Assembly: GCA_003506735.1 (NCBI GenBank)
Contig: DNYS01000015.1
Coordinates: 1-6,653, forward strand
DNA: 6,653 bases
DNA from: Nitrospinota bacterium
Lineage (GTDB): Bacteria > UBA8248
Direction of reading: 5' to 3'
Each line of letters begins with the position of its first letter. Within the stretch, counting starts at the first letter, position 1. Below are positions 1 through 6,287 of the stretch, piece by piece. Both the position numbers and the translations under genes were made by a program. The notes under the pieces are model-generated. The model searched no databases. It was not told the DNA's origin and was given only the letters and a program-made list of their open reading frames with translations.

Positions 1-21
1 AATATCACTCGTCGAAGACCT

Positions 22-39
22 CTGAAAATAGTTTTTCAG
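22..39 (-). repeat. Short inverted repeat after the acyl-CoA ligase stop
   Basis: CTGAAAA and TTTTCAG form perfect 7-base arms around a 4-base loop, starting 8 bases after the ligase stop codon. The stem is AT-rich and has no U tract after it, so it is a poor intrinsic terminator. The neighbouring TTTTTCAGCAGCC resembles ends I recall from some insertion sequences, but nothing else in the window supports a mobile element. Confidence 0.25.
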
Positions 40-47
40 CAGCCTCT

Positions 48-1694
48 TTAAGGTAAAGCATTCCGATCGATCTCGAGGTTCCGAAGGGCGCCCCTCCGGA
101 TTTTTCCTGTGGGAGTAAGGGGCAGACTTTCAACGAACTCCACCGCACGCGGGTATTTATAGGCGGCGATCTGGGATTTCACGAAATCCTGCAGTTCAGC
201 GGCGGTCTCCCCGGTCGCCTCCGCCTCTCCAGCCAGTACGACAAACGCCTTGACGATCTGGCCCCGCAGCTTGTCGGGCGATCCGACCACGGCGCATTCC
301 CGGACTTTAGGATGCTCAATCAGAACCGACTCCACATCGAGCCCCGAGACGTTGTAGCCGCCCGTATTGATCATGTCGTCCATGCGCGCCTCGTAGTAGA
401 TATAGCCGTCCTCATCGGTGCGGCAAAGGTCTCCCGTCATGTTCCAGCCATCCTGTACATATTTTTTCTGGCGATCCAGATCGTCCAGATACCGGCAGCC
501 CGTGGGACCCTTGACGATCATCTGGCCGATCTCGCCCGGAGCCGTATCGTTCATTTCCCCGTCCACCACCCGGACCCGGTACCCGGGAATTTCCTTTCCG
601 ATAGCGCCGGGCCGGATGTCCCCGCCTTTTGCTGAAATGAAAATATGCAGCAGCTCGGATATTCCCAGCCCGTTGATGATTTCCACCCCGGTCTCATTCT
701 TCCAGGCTTGAAAGACCCCGGGGGCAAGCGGCTCTCCCCCGGCAACGCACACCCGCAGGCTTTTCAGGTCGTGGTCCGAGGCTTTTTCGAGCATTTGGGT
801 GTATCCCGACGGCGTGCTAAAGCAAACGGTGGCGCCGTGGCGCTCAATGGCTTTCAGCAAGGCCTCCGGCGTTCCCCGCTCAAGCAATACGGCCGAGGCC
901 CCGAACCGCAAGGTGTCGGGAATGAATGCGCAAAGACCGTACAAAAAAGCGATTTGCGGGCTGCCGCAAACGATGTCGCCGGGGCCGATGTCCAGCAAAC
1001 CGCCGGCGAAGGTGTCCGCCACGGCCAGCAAATCCTTGTGGAGATGGACCGTTCCCTTGGGAGTTCCCGTCGAGCCCGAGGTGAACCCGATGAGGGCAGG
1101 ATCGGCGGAGGAGGTGTCCGCATTCTCGAACGTATCCGAGCTCGCCTCCATGAGGGCCTCTAATCCATCCCCGCCGCCATCGCCGAAATACAGAATCCTT
1201 TGGAGCGAAGGCGCCTTTTCCCCGGCCCGCTGAATGTCCCCGGCCAAGCGCGCGTCCGAGACGGCGAACTGGACCCGGGCTTTTTCCATCACGTAAACCA
1301 GCTCGCGCTCTCTCAATACGGGCATGGTGGGAATCACGATCCCGCCCGCTTTCCATACCCCCAGGCAACACGCCACCATGAGCGGATGATTGGCCGACCG
1401 GAGGAGCACCCTCCCCCCGGGAACGAGCCCGAGGTCCCCGGTCAACGCCGAGGCGATGCGGTTGGCCTTGTCCAGAAGTTCGGCGTAGGTCCAAACCTCC
1501 CCTTCGAAATGAATCGCGGGCCGCGCGGCGAACTCTCCCCGGGCCGGCTTGTCGAGAAGCTCGGCCCCCGCGTTGAGGCGGGAAGGATAGACGGCCAGCG
1601 CGGGAAGGGATGAATAATCCATTTCCGGCAGGAGCGCCTCCGGCGGAAGATGATCGCGAACGAAAGTATCCAAGAGCCCGGTGGGTTCCGGCAT
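48..1694 (-). CDS. AMP-forming acyl-CoA ligase, benzoate/2-aminobenzoate-CoA ligase group
   Basis: This 548-residue protein is an ANL-superfamily enzyme that activates a carboxylic acid with ATP to an acyl-AMP and transfers the acyl group to CoA in the cytoplasm. The phosphate-binding loop TSGSTGTPKG lies at residues 205-214. The adenine/substrate motif GLGISELLHIF is at 342-352, and its LHIF part is typical of the benzoate-CoA ligase group. TGD is at 420-422, and the hinge stretch YYEARMDDMINTGGYNVS is at 433-450. The C-terminal PTGKIRR places the catalytic lysine at K531. The N-terminal TFVRDHLPP and the LNAGAELLDK segment also resemble annotated 2-aminobenzoate-CoA ligases. Length and motifs are complete, so it should be active. 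The ATG has AGGAG five bases upstream, and that site overlaps the hyuA stop, implying translational coupling. The substrate cannot be read from sequence; an aromatic acid or a beta-keto acid made by HyuAB is an inference. Confidence 0.93.
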   Translation of the reverse strand: MPEPTGLLDTFVRDHLPPEALLPEMDYSSLPALAVYPSRLNAGAELLDKPARGEFAARPAIHFEGEVWTYAELLDKANRIASALTGDLGLVPGGRVLLRSANHPLMVACCLGVWKAGGIVIPTMPVLRERELVYVMEKARVQFAVSDARLAGDIQRAGEKAPSLQRILYFGDGGGDGLEALMEASSDTFENADTSSADPALIGFTSGSTGTPKGTVHLHKDLLAVADTFAGGLLDIGPGDIVCGSPQIAFLYGLCAFIPDTLRFGASAVLLERGTPEALLKAIERHGATVCFSTPSGYTQMLEKASDHDLKSLRVCVAGGEPLAPGVFQAWKNETGVEIINGLGISELLHIFISAKGGDIRPGAIGKEIPGYRVRVVDGEMNDTAPGEIGQMIVKGPTGCRYLDDLDRQKKYVQDGWNMTGDLCRTDEDGYIYYEARMDDMINTGGYNVSGLDVESVLIEHPKVRECAVVGSPDKLRGQIVKAFVVLAGEAEATGETAAELQDFVKSQIAAYKYPRAVEFVESLPLTPTGKIRRGALRNLEIDRNALP

Positions 1695-1699
1695 TGGCG

Positions 1700-1704
1700 C
1701 TCCT
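1700..1704 (-). promoter_or_regulatory. Ribosome-binding site of the acyl-CoA ligase, overlapping the hyuA stop
   Basis: On the minus strand the sequence reads TAGGAGCGCCAATG. The hyuA stop TAG shares bases with the AGGAG Shine-Dalgarno site, which sits five bases before the ligase ATG. Ribosomes finishing hyuA would be placed directly on this start, so the two proteins are probably made in a coupled way. Confidence 0.8.
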
Positions 1705-3763
1705 ACTCCCCGGGGCCGCTAGACGCCGGCGGCGCCTCCGCCCGAACCAGATGCAGATGGCCCTCGGCGTCCTGGCTCGCTTTCCACTCCGGCGGAACGA
1801 GGGTGGCCGAGCCGTACTCTTCGATAACCGCTGGCCCCGAAAAAGGCTGGCCGGCGGGAAGGCGATCTCTCGCGTAGATGGGACAGGCGAAAAACCGTTC
1901 CCGAAAATGAACGCTGCGCTCCTCGATCAGGGCGCCTTCCAGCGTCCTTTCACCGTCCGGGCGGTCCAGCCAGCGCGCCTTTTCCACCTCCCCCGCAACG
2001 CGCATCCGAAGATGAACGATTTCGGTCGGCTCATCCGGGTGGCAGTGGCCGTAGCGCGCTTCGTAGAGGCGGTGAAAATCCGCCGCCAACACTTCGAGCC
2101 AGCCCAGGCCCTCTCCCGCCGGGATAGTGAGCTCAAACGCCTGGCCCACGTAGCGAATGTCCACCGACCGGAAGCGTCGCACCTCCTCGAACCCGGCATC
2201 CCGGAGCCGGGCGGCGGGGGCCGAGGCAAGCTCCTCGAAAACGGCATCCAGCGCATCCGCACGCGCATCTTCCATGCGAACGAAATGGGTCCTCACGCTG
2301 TTGAAGGTGGGGTCCGCCATAAGCAGTCCGACGGCCGAGAAGTTTCCCGGATACATGGGAACGACGATCCGCTCCATCGAGAGCCGCTCGGCAATCAGGG
2401 CGGCGTGAAGCGGGCCCGCACCACCGTAGGCCACCAAGGTATGCTCCCGCGGGTCGAAACCCCGCTCGACAGAAATTTCCCGGACCGAACTCACCATCTT
2501 CGCCACGGCGATGTCGATGATTCCCCGGGCCATCGCGGCGGTACCCCCGATCCCCACACTTTCAGCCAGGACGGCCAGGGATTTTTCGGCAAGTTCCGGC
2601 TGGAGCGGCATCTGCCCAGCAAGCAACGTGCCTCTGCCCAGGCGCAAAAGCGCCAAGTTGGCGTCCGTGACGGTGGGCTCGCTTCCTCCCTGCCCGTAAC
2701 AGGCGGGGCCGGGGTGTGAGCCCGCGCTCCTGGGTCCGACATGAAGGGCGCCGTCCTCGTCCCGCCAGGCGATGCTCCCCCCGCCCGCGCCGACCGTGTT
2801 GATTTGAATCTGAGACGTTTTTAGCGGTAGGCGACCGACAGTGTTTTCCCGAGCGACGACGGGTTGGCCGTCCCGGACCAGGCACACATCCGTGCTGGTC
2901 CCGCCCATGTCGTAGGTAATCAAGTGATCGAGCCCGAGTTTCCGGGCCAGAGCCGTGCTTCCGACTACCCCGCCCGCGGGCCCGGAAAGAATAGTCTGGA
3001 CGGGAAAGGCGACCGCGCTGCCCGCATCGATCATGCCGCCGCTCGACGCCATCACGAAAAGGGGCGCCCGGTAGCCTGCATCCTTTAACCGATCCTCCAG
3101 GGCGCCGAGGTAGCCTCGGATTTTCGGTCCAATAAAAGAGTTGATGGCCGCCGTGGAGAAGCGCTCGAACTCCTTGTATTCGGGTACCACTTGATGGGAA
3201 AGGGAGACATACAATTCGGGCATCGCCTGGAGGAGAAGTTCGGCCGTTCGCAGCTCATTGCCCCCATCGGCATAGGAGTGCAAATAACATACGGCGACGG
3301 CCTCAATTTCCATCTCCTTGAGGCGCTCCGCCAGAGCGGCGATCTCCTCGGCGCGCACGGGCTGTTGAACGCTTCCGTCGGCCAGGGTGCGCTCCTCGAC
3401 CTCCAGACGGCGCCCGCGGGGAACCAATGGCCTGGGCCGGACAAATTTCGAGTCGAATAAACTCTTGGGCACCAGGCGCTGGGTGCGGCCGATTTCAAGG
3501 ACATCGCGAAACCCGCGGGTGGTCAATAGCGCGGTCCGTGCACCGGTTTTCTCAAGCAGGGTGTTGGTGCCCACCGTGGTTCCGTGGGTGATCCGGCCGA
3601 TCGAGGCGGCTTCCAGATCCAGGCCATCGAGGGCATCGAGCACGACATCCGTCTCCCTCCCGCGCTGGGAGGGCAGCTTGGCCACCTCCATGGTTCCCTT
3701 GTCTTCGTCATAGAAGACCAGGTCGGTAAACGTTCCTCCGATATCCACACCTACCAGGCGCAA
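1703..3763 (-). CDS. hyuA: HyuA-type subunit of an ATP-dependent hydantoinase/oxoprolinase/ketone carboxylase
   Basis: This 686-residue protein is the ATP-using subunit of the hydantoinase A / 5-oxoprolinase family (Hydant_A_N, then Hydantoinase_A, then the C-terminal domain). In this family it phosphorylates an amide or enol oxygen so that the HyuB partner can hydrolyse or carboxylate the substrate. ASKHA-type motifs are intact: DIGGTFTD at residues 7-14, THGTTVGTN at 59-67, SGPAGG at 260-265, DMGGTSTD at 285-292, GAGGGSIA at 325-332, the SAGSHPGPACYGQGG block at 346-360, and AYGGAGP at 445-451. The length is normal for the family. The start is a TTG: the frame upstream is open back to position 3832 but holds no ATG or GTG, and the TTG gives the expected N-terminus just before DIGGT. 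GGAGG lies 11 bases upstream, a rather long spacer. It lies 61 bases after hyuB and 8 bases before the ligase. The exact substrate is unknown. Confidence 0.94.
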   Translation of the reverse strand: MRLVGVDIGGTFTDLVFYDEDKGTMEVAKLPSQRGRETDVVLDALDGLDLEAASIGRITHGTTVGTNTLLEKTGARTALLTTRGFRDVLEIGRTQRLVPKSLFDSKFVRPRPLVPRGRRLEVEERTLADGSVQQPVRAEEIAALAERLKEMEIEAVAVCYLHSYADGGNELRTAELLLQAMPELYVSLSHQVVPEYKEFERFSTAAINSFIGPKIRGYLGALEDRLKDAGYRAPLFVMASSGGMIDAGSAVAFPVQTILSGPAGGVVGSTALARKLGLDHLITYDMGGTSTDVCLVRDGQPVVARENTVGRLPLKTSQIQINTVGAGGGSIAWRDEDGALHVGPRSAGSHPGPACYGQGGSEPTVTDANLALLRLGRGTLLAGQMPLQPELAEKSLAVLAESVGIGGTAAMARGIIDIAVAKMVSSVREISVERGFDPREHTLVAYGGAGPLHAALIAERLSMERIVVPMYPGNFSAVGLLMADPTFNSVRTHFVRMEDARADALDAVFEELASAPAARLRDAGFEEVRRFRSVDIRYVGQAFELTIPAGEGLGWLEVLAADFHRLYEARYGHCHPDEPTEIVHLRMRVAGEVEKARWLDRPDGERTLEGALIEERSVHFRERFFACPIYARDRLPAGQPFSGPAVIEEYGSATLVPPEWKASQDAEGHLHLVRAEAPPASSGPGE

Positions 3764-3774
3764 TGGACCGATAT

Positions 3775-3779
3775 CCTCC
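3775..3779 (-). promoter_or_regulatory. Ribosome-binding site of hyuA (TTG start)
   Basis: GGAGG precedes the TTG start of hyuA with an 11-base spacer. A strong Shine-Dalgarno core combined with a weak start codon and long spacing may lower HyuA translation relative to HyuB. It is the only good site near the conserved N-terminus, so it decides the start. Confidence 0.6.
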
Positions 3780-3824
3780 GGTGAAAAGGCGACACGAAAC
3801 CAGGCCGAATCCGGCGCAGGCCGC

Positions 3825-5858
3825 TCAACCGCCTACACCTCCCGAAAGGAGCCGGATTGCGGCGCTGCCGCCGAAACCCCCTTGAAGGATGGCCATCCCC
3901 AGTGCATCCAACCCCAACTGTCCCTCGGGATGGCCCTGGACAATCTCGATCCACGCTCTTAAAGGAGCGCAGGGACGGCCTTTCAACTCAACGAGAGCGC
4001 CGGCTTCGAGTCCCAAATCGGCTGCGGTATCCGGCCCGATGGAACACAAACGTCTCGACCCTCTGGCCCGGTGCGTTTCCGCCTGAATCAGGGGAAGGCT
4101 TCGCCGGGCATCTTTCATGGCCTGGCGGCATGCGCGGGTTTTCTCCTCGTCCACTTCCTCGCCTGTTAGATGCACGCCATATTCGCCCCTTGCCTCATCG
4201 GGCGAGACGTAGCCTTCGCGAACGTCGGCCGCAACCCGCTCGGGCTCCCTCTCGAGTGGATCGCCATAGCCTCCGCCTCCCGATGTCTCTATCACTACGC
4301 GGTCCCCCCGTCCGAGCCGGAAACCGGCCACTTTCCCCGGAGTATCCGAAGGCATGAGAGTCCGATCCTCCCGCAGCACGGTGAACCGGTTCGGGCTGCC
4401 GGGGCCTCCTCCAAACACCCCGAATGGCGGAATGATGTTTTTATCCGAGGAAATGGACAACAGGGCATCCCCGGCCAAAACTGCGACCACACGCCGGAGG
4501 CCGAGTCCGCCCCGGCGAAATCCCGGCCCGCCAGAATCCCGGCGCAATTCGAGGCTTTTGATCTGAAGAGGATAGGCATGCTCTATGACCTCGATCGATT
4601 GGATCGAGGAGAAATCGCCTTCGGTGAAATTTCGCGTGGCATTGTTCCCATCTTCTTCGGCGAAGCCCCCCGTTCCCCCTGCGGGATATTCATAAAACAA
4701 AAAGGCCTCGCCCGTGCGGGGATCGTTTCCCCCGATATAGAAATGGTTCGAGGTCCCCTTGAGGTCGCCCGTCACGGCATCCGGCGCCATTTGCCCGGCG
4801 GCCCCGATCAGCGCCGTGACCACGGCATGGCTGACCTCCATCGATCCGGCGCAGCTGGCCGGATAGCGGGCGGAGAGGAGCGAGCCCGGCTCGGTCACGA
4901 TCTCGAGAGGGCGGAAAGCGCCATGGTTGATGGGAGAATGGGGGTCCAGAAAGGCTTTGATGACGGCAAACGAAGCCGAGGGTGCCATGGCCGGGCCCAC
5001 ATTGTAGGCTCCCCGCACCTGCGGGTCCGTTCCGCTGAAATCTATCCGAAGTCCGTCGCCAGAAACCGCCACCCGGACCCGGATTCGTAGCGGGTCGAGC
5101 GAATGGCCCGCATGATCCATGAAATGCTCGAATACGTATTCGCCGTCCGGGACCGCCTTGATGCGGCGGCGCATCGGGGCTTCCGATCGATCGAGCAGAC
5201 TCTCCTTGGCCTGGATGAGGGTGGCCCAATCGTATTGAGCCGCCAGTTCCCCGAGCCTTTGGTGGGCCGTGTGGCATGTCGCCAGCATGGCGAAAAAATC
5301 GCCCCGCCGTTCGTCCGGAACCCGCATGTTGTGAAAGAGAAGATCCGTGACGGCCCGATTCAACTTCCCGCGCTCGATAACCTTCAGGAGAGGAATCCGA
5401 ATTCCGTCGTGGAATATCTCGGTGTTCTTTCCCGAAATGCTCCCCGGCGTTGTCCCGCCGACGTCCCCCCTGTGGGCACGCACGACGGGATAGATGGTCA
5501 TCTCCCCGCCGTCGAACAGCGGGGAGATCATGGCCACGTCGTTCAGGTGGGTTCCGCCCGTGTAGGGATCGTTGTGGAGAAAAACATCGCCCGGATGAAT
5601 ATCCCCCTCGAACCGCTCCAGCATCTCCCCCACCTCTATCGGGATCGGGAAAATGTGGACCGGATTGTCCTCGGCCATGGCGACGAGTTGTCCCCGGCCG
5701 TCCACCAGAGCGCACGAAAAATCGTGGCCTTCGTATATGATCGAGGAATAGGCTGTCCGCACCATGCTGGCGCGCATCTCGCGAACGATCGCCACGAAGG
5801 ATTCGTTCAAGACTTCGAGCATGATGAGATCAAGCGGACGAGACGAAGATTCGGCCAT
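3825..5858 (-). CDS. hyuB: HyuB-type subunit of an ATP-dependent hydantoinase/oxoprolinase/ketone carboxylase, with C-terminal extension
   Basis: This 677-residue protein belongs to the hydantoinase B family and pairs with the adjacent HyuA. The N-terminal LIMLEVLNESFVAIVREM and MVRTAYS segments are characteristic. They are followed by HNDPYTGGTHLND at residues 95-107, AHRGDVGGTTPGS at 128-140, EIFHDGIRIP at 147-156, the FSGTDPQ segment at 274-280, YNVGPAM at 285-291, the YPAGGTGG segment at 391-398, and SGGGGYGDPL at 526-535, which normally marks the end of the catalytic region. H129, D132 and H150 could form a metal site, as reported for related ketone carboxylases. HyuB proteins are usually about 500-590 residues as I recall them. 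The excess here is a tail from about residue 590 onward that looks like a separate small beta domain. The ATG is preceded by GAGGAG with a short 3-base spacer. It is the first gene of the hyuB-hyuA-ligase operon. Confidence 0.93.
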   Translation of the reverse strand: MAESSSRPLDLIMLEVLNESFVAIVREMRASMVRTAYSSIIYEGHDFSCALVDGRGQLVAMAEDNPVHIFPIPIEVGEMLERFEGDIHPGDVFLHNDPYTGGTHLNDVAMISPLFDGGEMTIYPVVRAHRGDVGGTTPGSISGKNTEIFHDGIRIPLLKVIERGKLNRAVTDLLFHNMRVPDERRGDFFAMLATCHTAHQRLGELAAQYDWATLIQAKESLLDRSEAPMRRRIKAVPDGEYVFEHFMDHAGHSLDPLRIRVRVAVSGDGLRIDFSGTDPQVRGAYNVGPAMAPSASFAVIKAFLDPHSPINHGAFRPLEIVTEPGSLLSARYPASCAGSMEVSHAVVTALIGAAGQMAPDAVTGDLKGTSNHFYIGGNDPRTGEAFLFYEYPAGGTGGFAEEDGNNATRNFTEGDFSSIQSIEVIEHAYPLQIKSLELRRDSGGPGFRRGGLGLRRVVAVLAGDALLSISSDKNIIPPFGVFGGGPGSPNRFTVLREDRTLMPSDTPGKVAGFRLGRGDRVVIETSGGGGYGDPLEREPERVAADVREGYVSPDEARGEYGVHLTGEEVDEEKTRACRQAMKDARRSLPLIQAETHRARGSRRLCSIGPDTAADLGLEAGALVELKGRPCAPLRAWIEIVQGHPEGQLGLDALGMAILQGGFGGSAAIRLLSGGVGG
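3828..4088 (-). other. C-terminal extra domain of HyuB, possible double-psi beta-barrel
   Basis: These codons encode roughly residues 591-677 of HyuB, after the usual family end and a charged linker. The pattern is a basic stretch (RGSRR), then IGPDTAADLGLEAGALVELKG, then APLRAWIEIV, then GQLGLDALGMAILQGGFGG and IRLL. The order 'position-LGL-xx-G-x-VEL, strand, G-x-x-x-LDxLGxxxL-x-GxxGxxxxIRL' resembles the CDC48 N-subdomain or ADC-like double-psi barrel, as I remember those profiles. The fold call is an inference from pattern, not from a search; the extra length is seen directly. Confidence 0.4.
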
Positions 5859-5861
5859 GCG

Positions 5862-5867
5862 CTCCTC
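5862..5867 (-). promoter_or_regulatory. Ribosome-binding site of hyuB
   Basis: GAGGAG lies only three bases before the hyuB ATG, closer than the usual 5-9 bases. The downstream sequence matches the family N-terminus, which supports this start. A second in-frame ATG at residue 13 falls inside the conserved LIMLEVL segment and is less likely. Confidence 0.65.
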
Positions 5868-5874
5868 AAACCTG

Positions 5875-5886
5875 TTTTGCGCAAAA
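5875..5886. repeat. 12-bp perfect palindrome just upstream of the hyuB ribosome-binding site
   Basis: TTTTGCGCAAAA is perfectly self-complementary and ends 8 bases before the GAGGAG site of hyuB. Its place could let a dimeric regulator or a small RNA hairpin act on hyuB expression. A palindrome of this length is expected about once or twice in a window of this size by chance, so only its position makes it notable. Confidence 0.35.
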
Positions 5887-5893
5887 ATTGAAA

Positions 5894-5927
5894 CCGGGGC
5901 CTCTGGAAGAAAATCCTCGGAGGCCGG
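5894..5927 (-). repeat. Imperfect hairpin in the hyuB leader
   Basis: The arms GGCCTC (5898-5903) and GAGGCC (5920-5925) pair over six bases with a 16-base interior. Outer CCGG/CCGG bases extend the pairing if two G residues are bulged. In RNA this gives a GC-rich stem about 35 bases before the hyuB start. It is not followed by a continuous U run, so I do not call it a terminator. Confidence 0.3.
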
Positions 5928-6085
5928 ACATGATTCCCAGGCCCCCCGCCTGAAAGGAAACTCTCCGCCAAGGGGGTCCCACTAAATGTACCACTTCAAA
6001 CGGTGGGCGGGGTGTGCATGGCGAAATAGTAATTCTACCTGAAATCAAGCATTTCCTCGCCTCTCTCTTGGGCGCGAACTCACCG

Positions 6086-6162
6086 ATTCAAGCGAATTTA
6101 GAAAATTATGCGTGAAATTCACATTGCCGAGGTCTGTTTCAGGCTCCGATTGCCGCTTGAAT
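6086..6162. repeat. Nested inverted repeats in the intergenic region
   Basis: ATTCAAGCG (6086-6094) and CGCTTGAAT (6154-6162) are perfect inverted copies 59 bases apart. Nearly concentric between them lies GTGAAATTCAC (6112-6122), itself a palindrome of two 5-base arms around one A. ATTGCCG also occurs twice as a direct repeat (6123-6129 and 6149-6155). These could be regulator sites or a structured leader; no known family is recognised. Confidence 0.3.
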
Positions 6163-6184
6163 AGGATTTCGCCATATACAGGAA

Positions 6185-6215
6185 ATTATCAGGGAAATAG
6201 CTTGCCAGCTGTCAG
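6185..6215 (-). promoter_or_regulatory. Weak candidate sigma-70-like promoter for the hyuB operon
   Basis: On the minus strand CTGACA (6210-6215) and GATAAT (6185-6190) each match the -35 and -10 consensus in five of six bases, in an AT-rich stretch. The 19-base spacer is longer than the ideal 17, and the site would give a leader of more than 300 bases before hyuB. This is the best pair I found by eye, but it may be chance. Confidence 0.2.
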
Positions 6216-6287
6216 CGAAAAACAGAACGTTTAGGTTCATTCGTAAATTTGGACAGGACGATGGTATGTTGTTTTTATTACTCGACC

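Larger units (their letters stand above)
5859..6287. other. Non-coding gap between the transporter gene and hyuB
   Basis: This 429-base stretch has no convincing gene on either strand. It is AT-richer than the genes over its right-hand part; 6181-6240 contains 25 G or C in 60 by my count. It contains a 12-bp perfect palindrome at 5875-5886, an imperfect hairpin at 5894-5927, an 11-bp odd-centred palindrome GTGAAATTCAC at 6112-6122, and 9-bp inverted arms at 6086-6094 and 6154-6162. It probably holds the promoter and control region of the hyuB operon. I see no clear rho-independent terminator after the transporter gene and recognise no riboswitch. Confidence 0.6.

Noticed and set aside
1610..2719. 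369-codon open frame on the plus strand, opposite hyuA
   Set aside because: It lies antisense to a clearly conserved HyuA, and its translation is rich in Arg, Gly and Pro without any recognisable domain. This is a typical GC-rich antisense shadow.
3764..3824. Promoter or small RNA in the hyuB-hyuA gap
   Set aside because: The 61 bases contain only a 4-bp stem and the hyuA ribosome-binding site, with no credible promoter elements.
4170..5090. 306-codon open frame on the plus strand opposite hyuB
   Set aside because: It is an antisense shadow with no domain or ribosome-binding context that I could support.
4690..5715. 341-codon open frame on the minus strand inside hyuB
   Set aside because: It is an alternate frame of hyuB with very Arg/Gly-rich, low-complexity translation. 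The main frame carries all family motifs, and there is no sign of a frameshift.
5894..5927. Intrinsic terminator before hyuB
   Set aside because: The hairpin has no uninterrupted U run after it and lies just before a gene it would silence, so a terminator call is not supported.
5866..6048. 60-codon frame on the minus strand upstream of hyuB, starting with TTG
   Set aside because: The translation has unstructured composition and no family resemblance. Only the end overlapping the hyuB ribosome-binding site is of slight interest and is listed separately.
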